DNA from: an uncultured Collinsella sp. | Lineage (GTDB): Bacteria; Actinomycetota; Coriobacteriia; Coriobacteriales; Coriobacteriaceae | Length of the DNA: 64,000 bases | Assembly (NCBI GenBank): GCA_902493535.1 | Contig: CABUQG010000004.1 | Span: forward strand, 21,511-85,510 | Direction: 5' to 3' | Shown here: piece by piece, positions 23,226-34,172 of the stretch | Position numbering within the stretch: the stretch's first letter is position 1 | How the letters are laid out: every line of letters starts with the position of its first letter | Notes under the pieces: model-generated | Databases searched by the model: none | Told to the model about the DNA's origin: nothing | Seen by the model: only the letters and a program-made list of their open reading frames with translations | Made by a program: the position numbers and the translations under genes

Positions 23226-23861
23226 CTAGTCACGCAGGATGATGTCCATGGCGAGCATCAGGTTGCGCTCGTCGATGGCAAACGGGGCGGCTTCGCGCGT
23301 CTTGGGCTTGGCGCAAAACGCGATGCCCGTGCCCGCAGCCTGAATCATGGGGATGTCGTTGGCGCCGTCGCCGATTGCCACGGTATGGGCCATGTCGACA
23401 CCGCACTCAACTGCCCAATCCAGCAGCTGGATGAGCTTGGACTCCTTGGTCACAATGTCGGCAGCCAACTTACCGGTGAGCTTGCCGTCCACGACCTCCA
23501 GGCGGTTAGCGAGGCAAAAGTCGATACCCGCGGCAGCCACGATCTTGTCAGCGACCTCGTGGAAGCCGCCGCTTACCACGCCGACCTTCCAGCCCTTGCT
23601 GTGTGCCGAGCGCACAAGCTCTAACGCGCCGGGGGTAAACGTCACGCGCTCAAAGGTGCGCTCGAACACACTCTCGTCCAAGCCGGCAAGCAGCCCCACG
23701 CGTTCCTCGAGCGCCTGCTTAAAGTCGAGCTCGCCGCGCATGGCGCGCTCGGTGATCTTCGCCACTTGCTCGCCTACGCCGGCCTCCTCGCCCAACAGGT
23801 CGATGACCTCCTGGTTGATGAGCGTGGAGTCGATATCCATAACAATGAGGCGTGCAGTCAT
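23226..23861 (-). CDS. serB: Phosphoserine phosphatase
   Basis: A 211-residue HAD-family phosphatase completing serine synthesis from phosphoserine. HAD motif I is MDIDSTLI, motif II is VSGGF, a Lys is in TKESK and motif III/IV is GDGANDIPMI, and the cap region has ERVTFTPGALELV typical of SerB. There is no N-terminal ACT domain, so this is the short form. ATG at 23861 has AAAGG upstream; the earlier in-frame start at 23906 lacks one. Confidence 0.9.
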   Translation of the reverse strand: MTARLIVMDIDSTLINQEVIDLLGEEAGVGEQVAKITERAMRGELDFKQALEERVGLLAGLDESVFERTFERVTFTPGALELVRSAHSKGWKVGVVSGGFHEVADKIVAAAGIDFCLANRLEVVDGKLTGKLAADIVTKESKLIQLLDWAVECGVDMAHTVAIGDGANDIPMIQAAGTGIAFCAKPKTREAAPFAIDERNLMLAMDIILRD

Positions 23862-24064
23862 GGTGGGCCTTTCCGAGTGCAGTTGTATTGGGGCACATTG
23901 TCGCACGCGGCGCGCCTGGGCGACGGCCAGGCCGCGTCAATTGTTTCGTCTCCGTCAAGTCTTTGGGCAAGAGTTACTTTTTCGCGGTACATCGACGTGG
24001 GTGCGATAAGATAGAACGCCATGTCCGGCTGCGCGGTTTACGCAGGCTGGGCAAATCTGTACGA

Positions 24065-24098
24065 CGCCGCCCGGAACGACACGGGGCGGCACAGATCC
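24065..24098 (+). promoter_or_regulatory. Hairpin in the aspS leader
   Basis: A GCCGCCC/GGGCGGC stem with a 10-12 base loop lies 20-50 bases before the aspS start and is preceded by a weaker GCTGCG/CGCAGGC pairing. A TAAGAT-like -10 lies near 24007. No T-box features (specifier loop, TGGNACCGCG) were seen. Confidence 0.3.
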
Positions 24099-24117
24099 AT
24101 AAAGGAGGATCACTGGT

Positions 24118-25905
24118 ATGAGCCAGACCCGTCCCATCGATGAGCATTCCATGCACACCCGTACCTGCGGCGAGCTTCGCTTCGAGAACGTGGGCGAAGA
24201 GGTCACCCTCACCGGTTGGGTGAGCCGTCGCCGCGACCACGGCGGCCTTATCTTCTGCGACCTTCGCGACCGCGAGGGCATCACGCAGCTCACCTTCGAC
24301 CCCGAGCACTCCGATGGCGATGCCTTTAAGATCGCCGAGACCATGCGTCCCGAGTGGCCCATCAAGATCCACGGCGTCGTGCGCGCCCGTGGCGAGGAGA
24401 CCACCAACACCAAGCTCGCGACCGGCGAGATCGAGGTCCTGACCGACCACGCCGAGGTGCTCAACACGTCCGTCACCCCGCCGTTCCAGATCGAGGACGG
24501 CATCGAGACCAGCGAGGACACCCGCCTGCGCTATCGCTATCTGGACCTCCGTCGTCCCGAAATGATGGCCAACCTCAAGCTGCGCTCCGACTTCACCTTT
24601 GCCATTCGCGAGGCGCTGCACAACCGTGAGTTCATGGAGGTCGAGACGCCCTCCCTGTTCAAGTCCACGCCCGAGGGCGCCCGCGACTTCATCGTCCCCA
24701 GCCGCATCCAGCCGGGTAACTTCTACGCCCTGCCGCAGTCCCCGCAGCTCCTGAAGCAGCTGCTCATGGTCGGTGGCGTCGAGCGCTACTACCAGGTTGC
24801 CAAGTGCTTCCGCGACGAGGACCTGCGTGCCGACCGCCAGCCCGAGTTCACTCAGGTCGATATCGAGATGTCCTTCGTGGACCAGAACGATGTCATGAGC
24901 GCGCTCGAAGAGGTTCTTGCCGATGCCTTCGGCCGCATGGGTGTCGAGATGCCCACGCCGCTGCGTCGTATGAACTACTGGGATGCCATGGACACCTATG
25001 GCTCCGACAAGCCCGATACCCGCTATGGCATGCACCTGGTCGACCTGACCGACATCTTTGCCAACTCCAAGTTCAAGGTCTTTGCGACTGCCGCAAACGA
25101 GGAGGGCTCCGTCGTCAAGGCCATCAACGCCAAGGGCGCCGGTGCCTGGGCACGTGCCAAGATCGATAAGCTCGCCGGCGTGGCCTCCACGTTTGGCGCC
25201 AAGGGCCTGGCATGGATCGCCTTCCGCGAGGACGGCTCCATCAACAGCCCCATCGTCAAGTTCTTCTCGGACGAGGAGATGGCCGCTCTGCGCGAGCGCA
25301 TGGACGTCGAGCCCGGCGACCTTGTGATGTTCGCCGCCGGCCCGCGCCTGCTCTCCGACGAGATCCTGGGCGGCATGCGTTCGCACATGGCCAACGCACT
25401 CGAGATCAAGCGCGAGGGCCACGACTTCCTGTGGGTCGTCAATTTCCCGCTGTTCCATTGGGACGAGGACCGCAAGGCCTATGCTGCCGAGCATCAGCCC
25501 TTTACCCTGCCGACCGAGACCGACATCGCCAAGATCGAGGCCGATCCGCTGGCGGCCGGTTCGTGCACCTACGACTTTGTCATGGACGGCTTTGAGGCCG
25601 GCGGTGGCGGTATGCGTATCCACAACGCCGAGATGCAGATGTCCATGCTCAAGCTCCTGGGCTTTACCGAGGAGCGCGCCGAGTCTCAGTTTGGCTTCCT
25701 CATGGAGGCCCTCAAGTTTGGTGCGCCCCCGATGGGCGGTTTCGCTCTGGGCCTGGACCGCGTGTGCATGCTGCTCGCCGGTTCCGACTCCATCCGCGAC
25801 GTCATGGCGTTTCCCAAGACGGCCAGCGGCTCCGACCTTATGTCGGGCGCTCCGAGTGCCGTTAGCGGCGCCCAGCTCAAGGACGTCAGCCTGCGCCTGA
25901 TGTAG
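24118..25905 (+). CDS. aspS: Aspartate-tRNA ligase
   Basis: A 595-residue class II synthetase of the bacterial AspRS type, with N-terminal anticodon-binding OB fold (VTLTGWVSRRRDHGG), motif 2 region (CFRDEDLRADRQPEFTQVD), a GAD insertion domain near residues 280-410, and motif 3 (GGFALGLDRVCMLL). It charges tRNA-Asp in the cytosol. The ribosome site AAAGGAGG lies close to the ATG. Whether it also charges tRNA-Asn depends on GatCAB, which is not in the window. Confidence 0.96.
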   Translation: MSQTRPIDEHSMHTRTCGELRFENVGEEVTLTGWVSRRRDHGGLIFCDLRDREGITQLTFDPEHSDGDAFKIAETMRPEWPIKIHGVVRARGEETTNTKLATGEIEVLTDHAEVLNTSVTPPFQIEDGIETSEDTRLRYRYLDLRRPEMMANLKLRSDFTFAIREALHNREFMEVETPSLFKSTPEGARDFIVPSRIQPGNFYALPQSPQLLKQLLMVGGVERYYQVAKCFRDEDLRADRQPEFTQVDIEMSFVDQNDVMSALEEVLADAFGRMGVEMPTPLRRMNYWDAMDTYGSDKPDTRYGMHLVDLTDIFANSKFKVFATAANEEGSVVKAINAKGAGAWARAKIDKLAGVASTFGAKGLAWIAFREDGSINSPIVKFFSDEEMAALRERMDVEPGDLVMFAAGPRLLSDEILGGMRSHMANALEIKREGHDFLWVVNFPLFHWDEDRKAYAAEHQPFTLPTETDIAKIEADPLAAGSCTYDFVMDGFEAGGGGMRIHNAEMQMSMLKLLGFTEERAESQFGFLMEALKFGAPPMGGFALGLDRVCMLLAGSDSIRDVMAFPKTASGSDLMSGAPSAVSGAQLKDVSLRLM

Positions 25906-25929
25906 GCGAGCGGCTACATATTGCCTGTA

Positions 25930-25963
25930 ACGAGGGAAGGACACGTGCCTTCCCTCGTTTTTT
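25930..25963 (+). terminator. Rho-independent terminator of aspS
   Basis: A perfect 11-bp stem ACGAGGGAAGG/CCTTCCCTCGT with a 7-base loop is followed by TTTTTT. Confidence 0.9.
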
Positions 25964-26037
25964 ATGTCGTGACGTCATGGTTTGGAGGTTTGCCGTCGTG
26001 CGCCGGGAAACTACAACCCGGAATCTGCGTCCAGAAG

Positions 26038-26204
26038 GGGTCGCGCTTTCCCAAAGGGGGTCCTCTGGGAAAGCGCGACCCAGTATTCGGCAAAATAATG
26101 GGGCACAGTTTCCGGTTGAGCTGTCTAACGGAAACTGTGCCCCAGAATGAGCGCTCAAACGGGACAGGCTTTCCGCAACAACTGTTTGGCGGAAAGCCTG
26201 CCCC
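26038..26204. repeat. Three tandem long hairpins between aspS and lacI-type gene
   Basis: Three stems of similar design follow each other: 26038-26052 with 26067-26081 (15 bp, perfect), 26100-26114 with 26129-26143 (15 bp, perfect) and 26161-26176 with 26189-26204 (16 bp, one mismatch). In all three the outer end is GGG-rich, the inner end is TTTCC, and the right arm is followed by CAG. Loops differ. There is no T tract. They fill the 250 bases after the aspS terminator. Confidence 0.6.
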
Positions 26205-26210
26205 AGTTTC

Positions 26211-27227
26211 TTATAGCGAGTCTCTCTGAACGAGCTGCATGTGCATGACGGTGGTGGTGGGCTCGGCACCCTTGATCATGTCGAGCGCAATGTTGGCGGC
26301 CATGTGTCCTTCTTCGCGCAGGGGCTGGCGGACGGTCGTGAGCGCGGGGACGCAGCGCGCCGCAATCTCGTGATCGTCGAAGCCGACGACAGAAACGTCC
26401 GCAGGAACGGATAGGCCTGCCTCGTTGAGTGCGGTGATGACGCCAGCTGCGATACGGTCCGATCCGCAGAGCACGCCATCGAAAGCAATCTCGCGCGCGA
26501 GGATCTGGTGCATGGCCTGATAGCCGTCTCCGCTGTTCCAGCCGGTATAGATAACGTTTGCGTCTGGGAGGTCTTCGCCCAAGACGGCACGGTAGCCGCG
26601 CAGGCGGTCGACAACAGCGGGGTTGTCTTGCGGTCCCAACACGGCGACGATATCTTTGCGCCCGCGATCCTTCATGGCGAGTGCCGCAAAATGTCCGCCC
26701 TCTTCGTCGTCAGAGTAGACCGTCGAGAACACATCGCGATAGGGGTGGCCCTCGAGCTGGCCACACAACACGGTGGGTACGCCCAGCTCGCGCAGCACCT
26801 CGAGCAGCTCGCTGCCTTTGTAGGGAGAGACGTCGATCACGGCGTCGAACGAGCGGCGCTCAAAGTGCTCGCGTGCGCGGTTGCGCTCATGCGTAGAAGA
26901 CGCCTGCAAGATAACGGGCAGATAGGACGACTCCGACAGTTCCTCGGTAATGCCGCTCAAAAACTCGCTATAGGTGGGGTCGCTGAAGAGTTCACTCAGA
27001 GGCTCGGTCACGAGCACGGCGATGATTTCCGTGCGCCCGACAGCGAGCGCTCGGCCACGAGCGTTGGGGACAAAATTGACTTCCTTGGCCGCCGCGCGGA
27101 CGCGCTTTTTGGTTTCCTCGCTAATGCGGGGCGAATCGTTGAGGGCGCGCGATGCCGTGGAGCGCGACACGCCGGCAGCTGCGGCAACCTCGGCAAGCGT
27201 AGGTGCGGTGCGAACTGGTTGTGTCAT
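26211..27227 (-). CDS. LacI family repressor of the beta-galactosidase operon
   Basis: A 338-residue regulator. The N-terminal helix-turn-helix and hinge (PTLAEVAAAAGVSRSTASRALND...RGRALAVGRT) are typical LacI family, followed by a periplasmic-binding-type sugar domain ending in SVVGFDDHEIAARCVPALTTVRQP. It is divergent from the beta-galactosidase genes. Three CAACCGGTTG palindromes in the shared gap are its likely operators. The inducer is probably lactose, galactose or a related galactoside. Confidence 0.85.
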   Translation of the reverse strand: MTQPVRTAPTLAEVAAAAGVSRSTASRALNDSPRISEETKKRVRAAAKEVNFVPNARGRALAVGRTEIIAVLVTEPLSELFSDPTYSEFLSGITEELSESSYLPVILQASSTHERNRAREHFERRSFDAVIDVSPYKGSELLEVLRELGVPTVLCGQLEGHPYRDVFSTVYSDDEEGGHFAALAMKDRGRKDIVAVLGPQDNPAVVDRLRGYRAVLGEDLPDANVIYTGWNSGDGYQAMHQILAREIAFDGVLCGSDRIAAGVITALNEAGLSVPADVSVVGFDDHEIAARCVPALTTVRQPLREEGHMAANIALDMIKGAEPTTTVMHMQLVQRDSL

Positions 27228-27471
27228 GGCGTCTCCTGGAAAATGCGGTCGATGTTGTCACTGATACGGGCTAGTGCGGATACAGCTTACTATAGTGCGC
27301 CTGAACAGCGTTCATGATATCCGGTGACCGGTGTCGTTTTGCAACCAAGCCGAAATCGAATACGTCTCGTGTGGGTGAGATATCAGCGGGCGTGGAGGTT
27401 GCCTACGAGCTTAAGAACGATGTCTTGTGCTGAGTTTCGATACTCAGGGTGACATAAGTGTTGCGATTGTA

Positions 27472-27481
27472 CAACCGGTTG
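27472..27481. promoter_or_regulatory. LacI-type operator O1 (CAACCGGTTG)
   Basis: Perfect 10-base palindrome with the central CG usual for LacI-family operators, in the context ACAACCGGTTGCAC shared by all three copies. It lies farthest from the beta-galactosidase gene and may serve looping or repressor autoregulation. Confidence 0.7.
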
Positions 27482-27516
27482 CACCATTAACCCTGCCAAA
27501 TCGACCGTTCAGCGGA

Positions 27517-27526
27517 CAACCGGTTG
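27517..27526. promoter_or_regulatory. LacI-type operator O2 overlapping the -35
   Basis: Second CAACCGGTTG copy. TTGCAC (27524-27529) overlaps it and, 18 bases on, TAAGAT (27548-27553) gives a plausible promoter for the galactosidase genes. Confidence 0.7.
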
Positions 27527-27558
27527 CACAGTTTTTTACATCGCTCGTAAGATAAGGA

Positions 27559-27568
27559 CAACCGGTTG
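27559..27568. promoter_or_regulatory. LacI-type operator O3 at the transcription start
   Basis: Third CAACCGGTTG copy, 42 bases after O2 and just past the predicted -10, so a bound repressor would cover the transcription start. Confidence 0.7.
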
Positions 27569-27591
27569 CACAAGAATCACTACGATGATGA

Positions 27592-30612
<3,021 letters not shown>

Positions 30613-30615
30613 GTC

Positions 30616-31071
30616 ATGCATATCTTTAACTCGCGTGCCGATTTCGACGCCCAGATGAAGTCCGTCAAGAAGTGGATGCGTACCGGTCAGGCACTCGACG
30701 GCGTTTCTGAACTGCAGCACGATGTGGCGTACTCTATCGGCGACTCGCTGGTGTATTGGTGGGTGAACGCCCACGAGGCGGCTACAGCCGATCTGGTCGG
30801 TCACCGTCGCTACCATGCCGTGCTCGCCCCGCTCGACGGCAATCTGACCGTTGAGGTGGCTTCCAAGGCCGATCTTACCTGTACGCGCGCCTACAGCGAT
30901 ATCGATGATCGCGAGCGCTTTGAGGGTACGGGGGAGACCGTGACGATTCCCGCCGGCGGCGTTGCCGTCGTCGAAATTGACGAGGCCTACCGTGTCGTGG
31001 CCGATGCCGCGGATCCCCGCGTCGTGGTACTGCACGTGACAGTCGAAGGTTATTCCTTCCCCAACAAGTAG
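30616..31071 (+). CDS. ebgC: Beta-galactosidase small subunit (EbgC/YhcH family)
   Basis: A 151-residue cupin-like protein of the YhcH/YjgK/YiaL (DUF386) family. In Escherichia coli the EbgC member is needed for full activity of the EbgA galactosidase; other members act on sugars. Visible features are HRRYHAVL and the C-terminal VVVLHVTVEGY. The 3-base spacing to the large subunit gene implies co-translation and the same complex. Confidence 0.82.
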   Translation: MHIFNSRADFDAQMKSVKKWMRTGQALDGVSELQHDVAYSIGDSLVYWWVNAHEAATADLVGHRRYHAVLAPLDGNLTVEVASKADLTCTRAYSDIDDRERFEGTGETVTIPAGGVAVVEIDEAYRVVADAADPRVVVLHVTVEGYSFPNK

Positions 31072-31212
31072 TATTCGTCCGCCTGGACGTTTGCTTCGCG
31101 CCGTTAAGGGGGATGGCTTTGTTGACTCCCTTTTCCCCATTCCCCTTAGCAGGTGCGCCATCCGTGTTTGCACTTGCAGCTCGGACGGTTTTAGATGACA
31201 TTTAACAGATGA

Positions 31213-32688
<1,476 letters not shown>

Positions 32689-32735
32689 CGGCTAGGATTA
32701 ATCTACGGCTGTGGAATAAATCGATTCCCTTTCCT

Positions 32736-32767
32736 AAGGAGGGGCCTTACGAGGCCCCTCCTTTTGT
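32736..32767 (+). terminator. Rho-independent terminator of the permease gene
   Basis: A perfect 11-bp stem AAGGAGGGGCC/GGCCCCTCCTT with a 6-base loop and a following TTTTG tract, about 50 bases after the stop codon. Confidence 0.88.
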
Positions 32768-32785
32768 GTTTTGGAGCATGGTTTT

Positions 32786-33021
32786 GGACCCTGTGGTCAA
32801 AAAATACCAAATATGAGTACTGTTGCAAAAGAGGTGTCATATTTTTCGGCCTGTTCTGAGCGAAAATGGGCTCAAAATCAATTTATCTAACCCCCTATAG
32901 ACGCGATTCGATGGCTTCCAAAACATTAAAATCGGCCAAATCGGCCAATTTGCTCTCAATTCTGCTGTTACTAAATTTGTGACAGTACTCATATTTGCCA
33001 CTTTTTGTCCACGGGGTGTCC
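32786..33021. repeat. 236-base MITE-like inverted repeat element
   Basis: About 45 bases at each end (32786-32830 and 32974-33021) are imperfect inverted copies sharing CAAATATGAGTACTGT and GTGG-CAAAAA segments. The A/T-rich interior has no open frame of note and a doubled ATCGGCCAA. No transposase is present, so this looks like a non-autonomous mobile or structural repeat. Confidence 0.6.
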
Positions 33022-33109
33022 GAAAGGGTCCTCGACAAGCATCTAACGCTACAATAACTACCACATGGCTGGGTTTGCCAGCCGAATGTACGATGTCGTG
33101 GGAGGGGAC

Positions 33110-33358
33110 ATGGTCGAGTTTACAAAGACGATTAAAGATCCGTTGGGATTACATGCCCGCCCGGTTGCGCTGCTCTATGACATCATTGCCAAGCACCGTA
33201 GCGACGTGTCGGTCAGCATCGGCGACCGCCATACCGACGGTCGCGATGTCATGGGCCTCATGGCTCTCTACGGCGAGTGCGGCGAGGACATCATCTTTCG
33301 CGTTTCGGGCGTAGACGAGGCTTCCTGCGTTACGTCGATCAGAAACCTCTCGCTCTAA
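33110..33358 (+). CDS. ptsH: Phosphocarrier protein HPr (Asp46 variant)
   Basis: An 82-residue HPr of the sugar phosphotransferase system. The active His is at exactly position 15 (GLHARPVA), and the second conserved block is GRDVMGLMAL. In this block Asp46 replaces the regulatory Ser46 of Firmicutes HPr, which HPr kinase phosphorylates for catabolite control. ATG at 33110 follows GGGAGGGG; an upstream in-frame start would add 15 residues that HPr proteins do not have. The gene is monocistronic with its own terminator; no EI gene is adjacent. Confidence 0.9.
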   Translation: MVEFTKTIKDPLGLHARPVALLYDIIAKHRSDVSVSIGDRHTDGRDVMGLMALYGECGEDIIFRVSGVDEASCVTSIRNLSL

Positions 33359-33367
33359 GCATGACAG

Positions 33368-33403
33368 GGCGCGGCAAAGGACAACTCTTTGCCGCGCCTT
33401 TTT
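33368..33403 (+). terminator. Rho-independent terminator of ptsH
   Basis: A perfect 12-bp stem GGCGCGGCAAAG/CTTTGCCGCGCC followed by TTTTT. Confidence 0.92.
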
Positions 33404-33450
33404 GTTTCATATAGGAAACTTTTTCGAAATCTGAATGGGGACCCTTTCCA

Positions 33451-33504
33451 AAAAGTTAGCCACGTGTTAGTTTACTAAAGCGAACATAGACGTGGTTAAC
33501 TTTT
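33451..33504. promoter_or_regulatory. Inverted repeat upstream of feoA, possible iron-regulator site
   Basis: Arms AAAAGTTAGCCACGT (33451-33465) and its complement (33490-33504, one G-U) flank a spacer that itself contains TTAGTTTACTAA. AAGTTAG also forms half of the palindrome before feoB. DtxR/IdeR-type iron regulators bind TTAG-rich palindromes, so this is a candidate site. Confidence 0.4.
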
Positions 33505-33546
33505 ATCGCGTCGATGTTGAGGACGAACTGACGTTAGGAGCCACTC

Positions 33547-33789
33547 ATGTCTTGCGGACCGCAGATGCCGGCAATGCCGCTTTCGATGGTAAAAGCGGGC
33601 GAAACCGTGCGCGTGTCTCGTGTAAAGGGCAATGAGGGCATGAAGCACCACCTCAAGGACCTTGGCTTTGTCGAGGGCAACGAAATCCACGTGGTGAGCT
33701 CGAGCGGCGCCAATATCATCGTCACGGTGCTGGGCGCACGCTTTGGCATCGATTCCAAGGTTGCCATGCACATCATGACCGTCGGTTAG
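33547..33789 (+). CDS. feoA: FeoA-domain protein 1
   Basis: An 80-residue FeoA (SH3-like) protein: SMVKAGETVRVSRVKGNEGMKHHLKDLGFVEGNEIHVV is the family pattern, with KDLGF the most diagnostic part. FeoA proteins assist the ferrous iron transporter FeoB at the cytoplasmic face. It is the first gene of a feoA-feoA-feoB operon, 39 bases before the second FeoA gene. The ribosome site is TTAGGAG. Confidence 0.88.
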   Translation: MSCGPQMPAMPLSMVKAGETVRVSRVKGNEGMKHHLKDLGFVEGNEIHVVSSSGANIIVTVLGARFGIDSKVAMHIMTVG

Positions 33790-33828
33790 TTCGCAGCATT
33801 TGATAAAAACCGAAAGGGGGACAAGAGG

Positions 33829-34050
33829 ATGAAGACGTTGGGTGACGTTAAGGTGGGCGAGAGCTCCACCATCGTCAAGCTTCACGGTGAGGGTGCGCTT
33901 CGCCGCCACCTTATGGACCTGGGCCTCATCAAGGGCACTTCGTTCAAGGTCGTGAAGGTTGCGCCGCTCGGTGATCCGGTCGAGATCAACGTGCGCGGCT
34001 ACGAGCTTTCCATCCGCAAGGAGGAGGCGGCCGTCGTCGAGGTCCAGTAG
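33829..34050 (+). CDS. feoA: FeoA-domain protein 2
   Basis: A 73-residue second FeoA protein: TLGDVKVGESSTIVKLHGEGALRRHLMDLGLIKGTSF followed by the beta-strand pair EINVRGYELSIRKEEA. It differs clearly from the first copy, so the two probably have separate contacts with FeoB and not a recent duplication. AAAGGGGGACAAGAGG gives a strong ribosome site. Confidence 0.88.
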   Translation: MKTLGDVKVGESSTIVKLHGEGALRRHLMDLGLIKGTSFKVVKVAPLGDPVEINVRGYELSIRKEEAAVVEVQ

Positions 34051-34078
34051 GGGCTCGCGACGTATGTTTCTGCAGATA

Positions 34079-34098
34079 AAGTTAGGTTTTTCTAACTT
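34079..34098. promoter_or_regulatory. Palindrome before feoB, candidate iron box
   Basis: AAGTTAG-GTTTTT-CTAACTT is a 20-base palindrome with perfect 7-base arms, similar to DtxR/IdeR-type boxes (TTAGG...CCTAA). It lies 75 bases before feoB, inside the operon, and could regulate feoB separately. Confidence 0.45.
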
Positions 34099-34172
34099 AA
34101 TGCAGCATTTTGAAGCACATTATCCAGCCCGTGCGGAGAAAGCAGCGCGGGCACACAAGGAAGAAGGATTGA

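Noticed and set aside
24118..25905. Possible T-box riboswitch before aspS or hisS
   Set aside because: No conserved T-box sequence (TGGNACCGCG) or specifier structure was seen in either leader.
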